A DNA stretch of 64,000 nt from Lacisediminihabitans profunda. GTDB lineage: Bacteria > Actinomycetota > Actinomycetes > Actinomycetales > Microbacteriaceae. Shown here piece by piece: positions 16,814 through 25,761 of this stretch; the first letter of the stretch is position 1, and every line of letters begins with the position of its first letter. Made by a program: the position numbers and the translations under genes. The notes under the pieces were generated by a model. That model was not told where the DNA came from and made no database searches. It saw only the letters and a list, made by a program, of their open reading frames with translations. Location: positions 248,001-312,000 of the forward strand of contig NZ_VRMG01000005.1 in NCBI RefSeq assembly GCF_008040105.1, read 5' to 3'.

Positions 16814-16909
16814 ATCACGGCGAGGTCCCGATTGATCGCTGGTGCGTGGTTATCCACAGATCGCCGGGCGCTCCTCCCCGCGCCAGCAGACATCCCGACA
16901 CTGGGACGC

Positions 16910-18010
16910 ATGACATTCGTTCTCAAGGTCAGCGGGCCGGCCGACGTGCTCGCGATGGTTCCCGGACTGGTGGGATTCACCCCGCGCAACAGCGTCGTGC
17001 TCCTCGCCTTCCGCGGCACGCGCTCCTGCGGCGCGCTGCGCTTCGACCTCCCGGCCCAGCAGTCGAAGATCACCCACAAGCGGGTGGCGACCTTCATCGT
17101 CGGCATGCTGTGCAAGCTCCCGGATGTCGATGCGGTCATCCCGGTGATCTGCACCGACGACGGCTTCGCCGGCGGCACAGCGATCCCGCGCCGCGAGTTC
17201 GCGGAACTGCTGGCCCGCCGCCTCGAGTTTTCCGGCTTCGAGCTGCGCGATTCGCTCTGCCTCGCGGCGGACGGTTGGGCCTCGCACCTGGCAGCGCCTC
17301 CGCCCGGCGGTCACCCGCTGTCCGAGATCGCGAATTCGCCGGCGGCCGCGGCGCTCCCCGACGGGCTCGGGGTCCCGGCGTCGCCGCAGGAGCGCATTCC
17401 GGATGCCGCCCCGGCCGACGCGAGGCGGGTGCAGAAGGGCCTGGTCCGGTATCGACGACTGTACGTGCGGCTGACGACCGAAGGCCCGGCGACCTTCCCG
17501 GACCCGGTCGAGCTCGCTCCGCTGTCGGACATCCCGCTGTTCGCCGAGGAGGCGCTTTCCTGGGACGAGGACGCTCTCGATGCCCACGGTGCACTGCTCC
17601 TCTTCGCGCTTCAGGGGCCGCCCGTTCGGGATCACGTCATGCTGCAGTGGGCCACGAGCCTCGCCGTGGGTGATCGGATGTGGCGGGACATCGTGGAGGA
17701 CCGCGCGAGGGACTCGGCGGCCGACGCGCAACTCTCGAACCTGATGTTCGGCGTCGGTCCGCGTCCGGAGCCGGAGCGAATCGAGCGCGGCATCCGCGTG
17801 CTCCTGACTCTCGCGTCCCGGGTCGCCGGCACCGACAGGCTCGCGCCGCTGTGCATGCTCGCCTGGCTGAGCTGGGCTCTCGGCCGCGGCAGTGTCGCTG
17901 GGCGCTACATCGACGAGGCCCGCGCGATCCAGCCCGACTACGGCATGGCGGTCGTGCTCGACACCATGTTCAGCAACGGGCTGTTGCCCGAGTGGGCATT
18001 CCGGCCGTGA
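16910..18010 (+). CDS. DUF4192 domain-containing protein
   Basis: A 366-residue actinobacterial protein of unknown function. The DUF4192 opening is visible as ADVLAMVPGLVGFTPRNSVVLLAF, with the family's later acidic/arginine-rich middle and C-terminal LAPLCMLAWLSWALGRGS and RYIDEARAIQPDYGMA segments. ATG 16910 is preferred to 16832 because homology begins at MTFVLKVSGP and a GACACT hexamer sits 7 bases upstream. No catalytic motif, signal peptide or membrane segment is seen. It stands alone between mfd and a toxin-antitoxin pair. Confidence 0.85.
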   Translation: MTFVLKVSGPADVLAMVPGLVGFTPRNSVVLLAFRGTRSCGALRFDLPAQQSKITHKRVATFIVGMLCKLPDVDAVIPVICTDDGFAGGTAIPRREFAELLARRLEFSGFELRDSLCLAADGWASHLAAPPPGGHPLSEIANSPAAAALPDGLGVPASPQERIPDAAPADARRVQKGLVRYRRLYVRLTTEGPATFPDPVELAPLSDIPLFAEEALSWDEDALDAHGALLLFALQGPPVRDHVMLQWATSLAVGDRMWRDIVEDRARDSAADAQLSNLMFGVGPRPEPERIERGIRVLLTLASRVAGTDRLAPLCMLAWLSWALGRGSVAGRYIDEARAIQPDYGMAVVLDTMFSNGLLPEWAFRP

Positions 18011-18106
18011 ACGCCCGACCGTCTCTCTCTCGCGGGAGCCTGGCGATCATCACACGGAGGAACCCTCGCCGTCGCCCTCGGTCTCCAGTGGCGGCCGCCA
18101 AAGTGG

Positions 18107-18112
18107 TACCGT
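18107..18112 (+). promoter_or_regulatory. -10 element (TACCGT) for leaderless vapB
   Basis: TACCGT, six bases, then ATG 18119: the leaderless spacing seen elsewhere in the window. Confidence 0.55.
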
Positions 18113-18118
18113 CGAACC

Positions 18119-18364
18119 ATGAGTGGCACACACACCTTCACGGTGGGAGATCGCGGCCGAGTGGTTCTGCCGGCCCAACTGCGGAAACACCGCGGATGGC
18201 CAGTGGGGACCACACTCGTCGCGGTGGAAACCGCGAGCGGCGTCGTGGTGGCCTCGCGCGATGAACTCGAGTCGATCGTGAAGGCCGAGCTTGCCGGCAC
18301 AGATCTCGTGTCCGAGCTTCTGGCCGAGCGTCGAGCCGCGGCCCAGCGCGACGATCGCGGGTGA
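18119..18364 (+). CDS. vapB: AbrB/SpoVT-type antitoxin (VapB)
   Basis: An 81-residue antitoxin. The swapped-hairpin AbrB DNA-binding fold is visible in the first 45 residues (FTVGDRGRVVLPAQLRKHRG ... GTTLVAVETASGVVVAS); the C-terminal helix-rich tail (ELAGTDLVSELLAERRAAAQ) is the likely toxin-binding part. It should repress its own promoter and neutralise the PIN toxin encoded next. The vapC start overlaps its stop by 4 bases. Confidence 0.9.
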   Translation: MSGTHTFTVGDRGRVVLPAQLRKHRGWPVGTTLVAVETASGVVVASRDELESIVKAELAGTDLVSELLAERRAAAQRDDRG

Positions 18365-18726
18365 ACGTCTTCGACGCGTCCGCATTGCTCGCCTACCTGC
18401 GCCAGGAGGCAGGCAGTGACGTGGTGCGGGAGAAGCTGCGCACGGGCGGGCTCTGTGGGTCTGCCAACTGGGCGGAGGTGGCGCAGAAGGTGCGGTCGGC
18501 CGGTGCCGACTGGGCAGTGTCGCGTGCTCTCCTCCTCAGCTATGACCTGTCAATCGAGCCGGTCTCGCAGGCCGACGCCGAGACGGCGGCGGTGCTCTGG
18601 CGTGCGGGCTCCGGTCTGTCGCTCGCCGATCGGTTGTGCCTGGCGCTGACCCAGAGGGTGGCCGGAACGGTCTTCACGGCCGACGTGGAGTGGCACGGCC
18701 TGCCCGGGGTCGAACTGATTCGCTGA
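18361..18726 (+). CDS. vapC: PIN-domain ribonuclease toxin (VapC)
   Basis: A 121-residue PIN nuclease. Expected acidic residues are present: D4 or D5 region in NVFDASALLAYLRQE, a glutamate in NWAEVAQKV, D in SLADRLCLA and D in VFTADVEW. Length and order match chromosomal VapC toxins that cleave tRNA or rRNA. GTG 18361 overlaps the vapB stop (GTGA), so antitoxin and toxin are translationally coupled. Likely intact and functional. Confidence 0.9.
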   Translation: MNVFDASALLAYLRQEAGSDVVREKLRTGGLCGSANWAEVAQKVRSAGADWAVSRALLLSYDLSIEPVSQADAETAAVLWRAGSGLSLADRLCLALTQRVAGTVFTADVEWHGLPGVELIR

Positions 18727-18746
18727 GGGCGGCCGCCCGGCGAAGC

Positions 18747-20858
18747 TCAGGCGCGCAGCGCGAGCGCGAAGGGCAGCACCCCGGGTGCCCCGGCCTGACG
18801 AAGCAGCCGGGACGCGACCGTGAGGGTCCAGCGGCTGTCGGCGAGGTCGTCCACGAGCAGCACCGGGCCGGTCAGGGTGCCGAGCGCGGCGGAGACCGCC
18901 GGGCTCACCGCGAAGCCGTTCCACACGCCGCCCAGCCGGTAGGCGCTGTTGCCGCCCGGGCCGCCCGTCGGGCCTCCGTCGGCGAGCTCGAGCGAGCCGA
19001 GGTAGGGCAGGCGACCGGCGTCGGCGAGCCCGGTGGCCACCGAGGAGACGAGCTGCGGGCGGGAGCGCGACGGTACAGAGACGACGGCGCTCGGGCGCTC
19101 CTCCCACGGCCACTCCCCGAGCACGCGCACGCAGGCGGCGAGGAGCGCGGGGCTGGCCGGGGCGTCCACGGCGTTCGGCGCGAAGATGGCGCGCAGCGTG
19201 CCGCCCCAGCCCAGGTCGGTGAGGCGGGCGAGGGCGCGGCCTTCGAGCATCCAATCGCTCACGGCGATCTTGCCCTTCGCCGGCACTCCCACCCGGTCGG
19301 CGCCGGTCGGCCACTGGGCGCGGGGTTCGAGCGGCACACCCACTCGGTCGAGCGACGAACTCGCGGTCGCGGCGGCGGCATCCAGCACGTCGGCCGGATA
19401 CCAGGCGCCCGCGCAGTTGTCGCAGCGGCCGCAGGGCGCGGCAGTGTCGTCGTCGAGGGACGTCTGCAGGTACTCCATGCGGCATCCGTCTGTGCGTTCG
19501 TACTCGATCATGTGCTGCTGTTCGGCCACCCGCTCCGCCGCGATGCGCTCGTAGCGGTCGCTGTCGTAGACCCACGGGTGGCCGGTGGCGACCCAGCCGC
19601 CCTGAACGCGGCGCACCACGCCGTCCACGTCGAGCACCTTGAGCAGAAGTTCGAGGGGCGTGCGCCGGATGTCCACCCGGGACTCGAGGGCCGGCGTCGA
19701 CAGTGGTCCCTCGTGGGCCTCGAGAGCGTCGAGCACGGCCGTCGCCCGGGCCTCGCTCGGCATGGAGGCGGTGGCGAAGTAGGTCCAGATCGCCTCGTCC
19801 TCCAGGCCCGGAAGCAGCAGCACATCGGCGTTCGCGGTGGCGCGGCCGGCGCGGCCCACCTGCTGGTAATACGCCACGGGGGAGGAGGGCGCGCCCAGGT
19901 GCAGCACGAAGCCCAGGTCCGGCTTGTCGAAGCCCATGCCGAGGGCGCTCGTCGCCACGAGCGCCTTCACCTCGTTGGCCTTGAGCATCCGCTCGGACTC
20001 CTCCCGCTCGCCCGTGTCGGTCTGGCCCGTGTAGGCCCGCACGTTGTGGCCGGCATCCCGCAACAGGCGGGCGGTGTCCTCCGCGCCCGCCACGGTGAGG
20101 GAGTAGATGATTCCGCTGCCCGGCAGCTCGGTGAGGTGGCTCAGCAGCCAGCCGAGGCGGGTGCGGGCATCCGGCAGTCGCAGCACCCCCAGGCGCAAGG
20201 ATGCCCGGGCGAGCGGGCCGCGGATCGTGAGTACCTCTCCCACCGCGCCGAGTTGCTCAGCGACATCCTGGACCACCCGCGAGTTCGCCGTCGCCGTCGT
20301 CGCCAGCACCGGGACTCCGGCCGGCATCTCGGCGATGAGGTCGCGCAGGCGTCGGTAGTCCGGCCGAAAGTCGTGGCCCCAGTCGGAGATGCAGTGGGCC
20401 TCGTCCACCACGAGCATGCCGACTCGGCGCATGAGCTCGGGCAGTTGTGTCTCCCGGAACGACGGATTGTTCAGCCTCTCCGGCGACACCAGCAACACGT
20501 CCACCTCGTCGTTCGCGAGCTGTTGCCGCACGTCGTCCCACTCGTGGGCGTTGGTGGAGTTGATGGCCACCGCACGCACTCCGGCCCGCTCAGCGGCGGC
20601 GATCTGGTCGCGCATCAGGGCCAGCAGCGGCGACACGAGGATCGTCGGCCCCGCCCCCTGTCGCCGCAGCAGCAGCGTCGCCACGAAGTACACCGCGGAC
20701 TTGCCCCACCCCGTGCGCTGCACCACGAGCGCGCGCCGCCGGGCGTCCACGAGCGCGCTGATCGCCTCGAACTGCCCGTCGTGAAACTCGGCGTCGTCGC
20801 GCCCCACGAGGGTGCGCAGAATCTGGGCGGCGGATGCGCGGGTGTCGGTGTCTGTCAC
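18747..20858 (-). CDS. RecQ-family DNA helicase with C-terminal phosphoribosyltransferase-like domain
   Basis: A 703-residue SF2 helicase. Motif I is QRTGWGKSAVYFVATLLL (residues about 44-61), motif II VVDEAHCISDWGHDFRPDYR, motif III TATAN, motif VI YYQQVGRAGRA. A zinc-binding four-cysteine segment follows (DGCRMEYLQTS ... PCGRCDNCAG). Unlike E. coli RecQ, the C-terminus carries a phosphoribosyltransferase-type signature VLLVDDLADSRWTLTVAS, an arrangement I recall from other actinobacterial RecQ-like proteins. Probably acts in recombination or repair. It ends convergently with vapC and is transcribed in the same direction as the HNH and NERD-helicase genes upstream. Confidence 0.9.
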   Translation of the reverse strand: MTDTDTRASAAQILRTLVGRDDAEFHDGQFEAISALVDARRRALVVQRTGWGKSAVYFVATLLLRRQGAGPTILVSPLLALMRDQIAAAERAGVRAVAINSTNAHEWDDVRQQLANDEVDVLLVSPERLNNPSFRETQLPELMRRVGMLVVDEAHCISDWGHDFRPDYRRLRDLIAEMPAGVPVLATTATANSRVVQDVAEQLGAVGEVLTIRGPLARASLRLGVLRLPDARTRLGWLLSHLTELPGSGIIYSLTVAGAEDTARLLRDAGHNVRAYTGQTDTGEREESERMLKANEVKALVATSALGMGFDKPDLGFVLHLGAPSSPVAYYQQVGRAGRATANADVLLLPGLEDEAIWTYFATASMPSEARATAVLDALEAHEGPLSTPALESRVDIRRTPLELLLKVLDVDGVVRRVQGGWVATGHPWVYDSDRYERIAAERVAEQQHMIEYERTDGCRMEYLQTSLDDDTAAPCGRCDNCAGAWYPADVLDAAAATASSSLDRVGVPLEPRAQWPTGADRVGVPAKGKIAVSDWMLEGRALARLTDLGWGGTLRAIFAPNAVDAPASPALLAACVRVLGEWPWEERPSAVVSVPSRSRPQLVSSVATGLADAGRLPYLGSLELADGGPTGGPGGNSAYRLGGVWNGFAVSPAVSAALGTLTGPVLLVDDLADSRWTLTVASRLLRQAGAPGVLPFALALRA

Positions 20859-20958
20859 GCCCTCAGCTTGTCAGGTGCGGGTGACGGTGGGGTGTGGGTG
20901 CGTCCAGCAACGTTGCGCGTGCGGCGCACGTTCGAAGTGGTGGGCACTGAATTAGTGT

Positions 20959-21843
20959 CTACCGACTGAATTCCGCAAATCGGACGGCAAGCGAATCCTT
21001 CGACGGACTGTCGACCAGTCTCGTAGGTGTGTTCAGGCGCCGGCCGTGCATGTCTTGCAGTCCGTGTCGGAGCATTGGCCCATCGATTTCATCAAGCAGC
21101 TCCCGATCAATCCGCACCTCATAGTCGGGCGTAATACCGAGAAGATTTCTGTCGTAAGCGGCGTGGTGAATTTTGCATAACGCGAGCCCATTTGAAACCC
21201 GCGCGAAACCATAGACGTCAGAGTCGGCGATGATGTGTGCCGCATCGAGGAGATCACCGTGTTTGAGGCTGCAGATAGCGCACGTAGTCCTGTAGGCGTA
21301 CATGATCTGGGCTCTGAAGACGGGTTGGTGCAGCCTGGTTCGAACGGTTCGCTCGGCATACCGCCGCTCGTTCAATGTCATATGGAGTGGGTCGCCGAAG
21401 AACCTCATCGATTCGTCAACAGCGATCAGGAACTCTCTCGCGACTGTGTCGTCGGCAACCACGTAGACCGGATAGTACGGGACAAACGCCTTTGGGCGAA
21501 TGCCGCGAAAATAGACCAAGGGCTCAGCGTTTTCGAATGCTCGACGGAGCTTCGAGTTGTCTCCGCCATCGCGAGATTGGTACGCATAGCGGACAAATCC
21601 ATCGCTGCTAATCGTTTCGTCACCATATGGACTCTTGGTGCTCGTCATGATTGTGAGAGTCGAATCGAAGTCTTGTGGATTTCTAATACCTCTGGCGGTG
21701 TCCAATAGCGGTAGTCGTTCAAGCCCGTAGTGATAGTTCTCCAACTCTTCTCGAGACAGCTCCGACTGCCCGGACGCGAGCGTCCCGTCTAGCCAACGAA
21801 AGACGTCCGAGCGAATGGCGGCTTGTTCGGCGGCTGATCTCAT
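20959..21843 (-). CDS. HNH endonuclease, predicted restriction-type
   Basis: A 294-residue nuclease. The C-terminal HNH finger is complete: C188-x2-C191, GDLLDAAHIIADSDVYG (catalytic H203), NGLALCKIHHAAYDRN (N218, C223, H226/H227). It matches the pattern of predicted restriction endonucleases (COG3440-like). The N-terminal two thirds (for example PLVYFRGIRPKAFVPYYPVYVV) resembles the substrate-recognition part usually placed before this HNH type, which may read modified DNA; that is inference. Base composition is visibly less GC-rich than its neighbours, suggesting transfer. The start lies 52 bases after the NERD-helicase stop, consistent with one transcript. Confidence 0.85.
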   Translation of the reverse strand: MRSAAEQAAIRSDVFRWLDGTLASGQSELSREELENYHYGLERLPLLDTARGIRNPQDFDSTLTIMTSTKSPYGDETISSDGFVRYAYQSRDGGDNSKLRRAFENAEPLVYFRGIRPKAFVPYYPVYVVADDTVAREFLIAVDESMRFFGDPLHMTLNERRYAERTVRTRLHQPVFRAQIMYAYRTTCAICSLKHGDLLDAAHIIADSDVYGFARVSNGLALCKIHHAAYDRNLLGITPDYEVRIDRELLDEIDGPMLRHGLQDMHGRRLNTPTRLVDSPSKDSLAVRFAEFSR

Positions 21844-21895
21844 GTGTTAGTCCTATCAACAATCTCAGAGGTCGTCACGGGCCCGGCGGGAATCC

Positions 21896-23962
21896 TTAAG
21901 CAACCCCCACCCACAACCCATCCCGAGCCCGGGTCATTGCCACGTACAGCGCCCGGCGGTCGAGTTCCCGCCGCTCACTGTCGGCCGAGTCGATGCCGAG
22001 GGGAGCCGCTTCGAGCAGCCTCTGGGGAGTGCGCACGACCAGCACCTGCTTGAACTCGAGGCCCTTCGCGCGCTTGATCGTGCCCACCTTGACCGCGTCT
22101 ACAGGTTTCCCGTCGTACTTGAGAAGTTCCACTGTAGGAACGTCCGCGCCGGCGAGGGCCTTGATCACGTCGGTCGCGGCATAGTTGGCGTGGGTCAGGA
22201 TCCCGATGTCGCCGGGCCGGGTTCCGGTCGCAAGCAGGGTGCGAACGTGGTCAACCAACGACCGATCGTGGCCAGAACGAGAACTGAATCTGGTTACCTT
22301 CGGCTTCGTGCCATGCCGCATGATCTGCGCGGGCAAGTCTGCCTTCGACATCACTCCCTCGATGTCAACGAACTCGTCGCCGGTCACAAGGCTCGCTGCA
22401 AAGTCGGCGATTTCAACGGTGTTGCGGTAGTTCCTAGTCATGATCACGCCGCGGCCGGCGATGGAAATATTGGCTTCCGAAAGGGTGTAACCGCCGAGGT
22501 AGATGGTCTGCTGGCCATCACCGATGAGATTGAGGCCGTCTGGGCGGTCGCCGACTACGGCATGGAGCATCCGGATCATTGCGCAGCTGAGGTCCTGTGC
22601 TTCGTCAACGACGACAGCGCAGTAGTCCTCCAGTGGTGTCTTGCGCAGCGACTGCTCCGCGAGCAAGATCACGTCGGCGAAGTCATTGACGCCTTCCCTC
22701 CGAAGGGCCGCGTCATAGGCCGCGTGCAACTCCCAGACGGCGAATCGGTTCTCGGCGGTGAGCCCGCGGCGGCGACCCACCCTGGCGAGCGTCGCGTACT
22801 GCTCGAACAGGGTGAGGCCGCGACCCTTGATCACGCTGAGGATCTCGTCTCGCCAGTAGTCCGAGCGGTCGTCGATCCGGCCAAGTGGGCCGTCCTTCGC
22901 GACCGACCGCCATGCGGCATCAAAACACTGATCGGTTTTCTTCTGGTTCAGGCTGTACGGGATTCCTCGGTGCTTGAGGATGTTGATCGCGAAGGCGTGC
23001 ACTCCCGTGAACTCCACGCGGTCGGCGATCTCGGGTGCCATTCGCTCGAGCAGAGACGACAGCACGTCCGGCAATGTGCGGACGAACGTAGTGACGAGCA
23101 CCTTGCCGGGCCGGGTGCGGGCAATGTACGCGGCGCGGTGAAGGCCGACGACGGTCTTGCCGGTGCCGGCGGCGCCGCGGATGCGCGAAGGACCATTGAA
23201 CGAGCGACGCACGAGGCGAGCCTGCTCAGGGTGCAGGAACGCCATCCATTCTTCAATCGGTTTGGCGAGGATGTTGGCAAGCAGCGCATCCTCGATTTCC
23301 TCCACGGTGATCAGCGCCTGTTGCAGCGTCGTGGGAACGATGGGCGCCGGGAGGGTGAGCTCTATTGGCTGATCGGTCATCGCGTAAGGCGGGAAAAGCA
23401 GTTCGACGGCCGACAGTGCGGTCGCGATCTGCCCTGGTGTGAGCCGAGGACCGCGGCCGATGAGGTAGTCAATCGCCTTGTCCTCGCCAACGAGGTCGAC
23501 GCCGTTGACTCTGCTGCGGATGCCACTCTTGTTCATGAAGACCGCGACGACGCGAACCTCCCCCGGGGCGAGCCCCACGTCGGCCAGCGCTGCCTCGGTT
23601 GTCGCGGCCAGGCTGGAAATTCCATCGAAACGATCGGTGACGTCGTCCTGTCCCTGGAACACCCGATCCGCTGTGACGTGCAGTTCCGCCCAGGACTTGG
23701 CATCCACGATGCAGACTCCGGTCGGCCCCACGAGCACGAAGTCCACCTGCGCCTTTCGCGAATTGGGCCAGAGCCTGTCGGTGAGTACGTGATAGCCCAT
23801 CTCCGTAAGGGGCTCGAGCATGGAGCCGAGTCGCGTCTCGGTCGCCTCGGCGGCGGAGTATCGGCGGTGCATCTCGCGCGCCTTGAGCGCGACGAACTCG
23901 GCCTGTTCGGCCTGAGCCTTGTACCGAGCGGCCTCGTTGGCCGCCGAATGTCCCGCTGCCAT
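21896..23962 (-). CDS. NERD-domain UvrD/Rep-type helicase
   Basis: A 688-residue fusion of a nuclease-related NERD domain (residues about 40-165; AQVDFVLVGPTGVCIVDAKS has the D-x(n)-DxK restriction-nuclease core) to an SF1 helicase: Walker A IRGAAGTGKTVVGL (263-270), DEAQDLS, GDGQQTIYLGGYTL, MTRNYRNT, and C-terminal VGTIKRAKGLEFKQVLVV and LYVAMTRARDGLWV. The ATG at 23962 is preceded by AGGAG with 8-base spacing. A role in processing foreign or damaged DNA is likely for this architecture. It probably heads an operon with the HNH nuclease and perhaps recQ. Confidence 0.9.
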   Translation of the reverse strand: MAAGHSAANEAARYKAQAEQAEFVALKAREMHRRYSAAEATETRLGSMLEPLTEMGYHVLTDRLWPNSRKAQVDFVLVGPTGVCIVDAKSWAELHVTADRVFQGQDDVTDRFDGISSLAATTEAALADVGLAPGEVRVVAVFMNKSGIRSRVNGVDLVGEDKAIDYLIGRGPRLTPGQIATALSAVELLFPPYAMTDQPIELTLPAPIVPTTLQQALITVEEIEDALLANILAKPIEEWMAFLHPEQARLVRRSFNGPSRIRGAAGTGKTVVGLHRAAYIARTRPGKVLVTTFVRTLPDVLSSLLERMAPEIADRVEFTGVHAFAINILKHRGIPYSLNQKKTDQCFDAAWRSVAKDGPLGRIDDRSDYWRDEILSVIKGRGLTLFEQYATLARVGRRRGLTAENRFAVWELHAAYDAALRREGVNDFADVILLAEQSLRKTPLEDYCAVVVDEAQDLSCAMIRMLHAVVGDRPDGLNLIGDGQQTIYLGGYTLSEANISIAGRGVIMTRNYRNTVEIADFAASLVTGDEFVDIEGVMSKADLPAQIMRHGTKPKVTRFSSRSGHDRSLVDHVRTLLATGTRPGDIGILTHANYAATDVIKALAGADVPTVELLKYDGKPVDAVKVGTIKRAKGLEFKQVLVVRTPQRLLEAAPLGIDSADSERRELDRRALYVAMTRARDGLWVGVA

Positions 23963-24265
23963 GGTTGCGCTCCTGTCGAGCCGGCATGGTCGCGCGCTCA
24001 GCGGTCGCCCCGGCTGGCGACCTCATCCTCATCCTCGCCGAGTGAGGAGCCCTCGTCTATCGCCTGTTCGGGGGCAGTCGAGACGCCTCGCACCGGTCCG
24101 ATCGGCGGCTACCTCCGCTGTTTCCGGCGCAATTCGGACACAGTTTTCATCCACTCCTCCACAAGCGAGATCGGGCGAAGTTATCCCCTTCTAAAACCAT
24201 TAAAATAGCTGATCAGAGCCGTTATTTAACTAGCTTTTCGCCTCCTGAAGTGGGAGAATATAGCC
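23963..24265. other. Divergent intergenic region with AT-rich core
   Basis: About 300 bases between the NERD helicase and the DUF222 gene. The part 24181-24240 is strikingly AT-rich for this genome (TAAAAT at 24201-24206, then TTATTTAACTAG) and probably holds promoters for one or both genes. No integrase, tRNA end or direct-repeat attachment site was found, and no credible small gene. Confidence 0.5.
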
Positions 24266-25672
24266 ATGACATTGACCCTCGAAACCCCACGGGAAGCGGC
24301 CATGGCCGCGACCGAGGTGTGGACGGTTCCGGGGGAGCAGAACGGGCTCAACCACGGGTTCGGCAGCGGAGATGCGCGGGAATCCCGCCTGCTCGACGAC
24401 CTCGAGAGCGCCTTCGCCCAGCGGCGCCTCATCGACGCAAAGATTGCCAGACTCTCGGTGGATGCCGGCGAGATGATGAAGGCGGCGCGAGCCGTCGAGG
24501 CGCCCCACGTGGAGCAGTCGAGCCGCAGCGTGGCCGAACTGCTCGTGGACGTCGGCCGCATTTCGCGAGCGGAAGCCCACCGCTACTACCGCGTCGGGCT
24601 CGCGACCGAGCAGCGCTGGACGCTTGTCGGGCAGCCGCTTCCCATCGAATACGGTCTGGTGCGCGGCGCGCTGGACGACGGCAGCATCCCGCTGGACTCC
24701 GCCAACTACATCGTCTCGGCTCTCGCTCAGGCCGCCCCTCGGGCCGACGCCGACGACCTTCTTGCCGCCGAGGACGCTCTCGTCGCCTTCGCCCGCGAAT
24801 GCCCGGCAGACCTGGTGCGCAGGGTGGCGAACTCGTGGCGCGAAGCGCTCGACGTCGACGGCATCGAGCCCCGGGAGGAAGCCCTCGCGGCGCTGATCTC
24901 GTTGCGCCGCACCATCCGCCCGAACGGCATGAAGCGCTACATCATCGACGCAGACCCCATCGGTGCCGCCTATCTGGATGCCGCGATCGACTCGCATGTC
25001 GGGGCCAACATCCGCCGCCCCAGCTTCGCCAGCGCCGATTCAGGCGCGGGCAGCGCAGCCACCGACAGCGACAGCGACGCGGATGACGCGCTCGTCGCCC
25101 AGCGCACCATCGCCCAACTCGGCGCCGAGGCGATCTTCGAGCTCGCCCGACACGGCATCGCCTGCACCAACCCGGAGATTCCGATCCGGGCGGCCACGAT
25201 CGTGGTGCGGATGACGCTCGAATCCCTGCTCAGCGGGCTCGGTGAGGCGAACATCGACGGCATCGAGCAGCCCATCTCGGCGGCAACCGCCCGCTGGATG
25301 GCCGCGGAAGCCAACATCATCCCCCTGGTTCTCGGCGCAGACGGCCAGGTGCTCGACCTCGGCACCACGCAGAGGCTGTTCAGCCCGGCACAGAAGGTGG
25401 CCATGGGCGAACTGTTCGGCGGATGTGCCTGGCGCAACTGTCAACTATCGCCCAGCCATACCGAGGCCCACCATCTGGTGTGGTGGCGAAACTCGGGTCG
25501 ATCGGATCTTCGAAACGGCATCCTGCTCTGCTCGAAACACCATCACGAAGTCCATCGCAACAATTGGCTGATCGAGGTGCGGGACGGCGTTCCGTGGTTC
25601 ATCCCGCCCTCGACGATCGATCCCCGGCGCACTCCCCGCCGAGGCGGGAAGGCACCGCGGCCAGCGCTGTAG
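24266..25672 (+). CDS. DUF222 and HNH endonuclease domain protein (13E12 family)
   Basis: A 468-residue protein of the actinobacterial 13E12/REP13E12 family. The helical DUF222 region spans about residues 40-370 (SVAELLVDVGRISRAEAHRY; ISLRRTIRPNGMKRYIIDADP). The C-terminal HNH finger is GCAWRNCQLSPSHTEAHHLV ... DLRNGILLCSKHHHEVHRN, with all expected cysteines and histidines. ATG 24266 follows GGGAG at 24252-24256. These genes occur in many near-identical copies in Microbacteriaceae and behave like mobile or homing elements; the function of the chromosomal copies is unknown. Confidence 0.92.
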   Translation: MTLTLETPREAAMAATEVWTVPGEQNGLNHGFGSGDARESRLLDDLESAFAQRRLIDAKIARLSVDAGEMMKAARAVEAPHVEQSSRSVAELLVDVGRISRAEAHRYYRVGLATEQRWTLVGQPLPIEYGLVRGALDDGSIPLDSANYIVSALAQAAPRADADDLLAAEDALVAFARECPADLVRRVANSWREALDVDGIEPREEALAALISLRRTIRPNGMKRYIIDADPIGAAYLDAAIDSHVGANIRRPSFASADSGAGSAATDSDSDADDALVAQRTIAQLGAEAIFELARHGIACTNPEIPIRAATIVVRMTLESLLSGLGEANIDGIEQPISAATARWMAAEANIIPLVLGADGQVLDLGTTQRLFSPAQKVAMGELFGGCAWRNCQLSPSHTEAHHLVWWRNSGRSDLRNGILLCSKHHHEVHRNNWLIEVRDGVPWFIPPSTIDPRRTPRRGGKAPRPAL

Positions 25673-25761
25673 ACCGGCGACCGCGACCCGAGGGACCCGA
25701 CCAACTCGACAGACGAAACCACCGAACCCCGCAAGGCCCGTCAAAGCGTTCGAGGCCGCCG

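Noticed and set aside
12990-17178. Very long minus-strand open frame opposite mfd
   Set aside because: It mirrors the codons of mfd and DUF4192 in a GC-rich genome and shows no protein-like motifs except the TerC remnant at its far end, which is listed separately.
24181-24240. AT-rich segment as a phage attachment site or replication origin
   Set aside because: No integrase, no duplicated core, no DnaA-box cluster and no dnaA/dnaN genes; a promoter region is the simpler reading.
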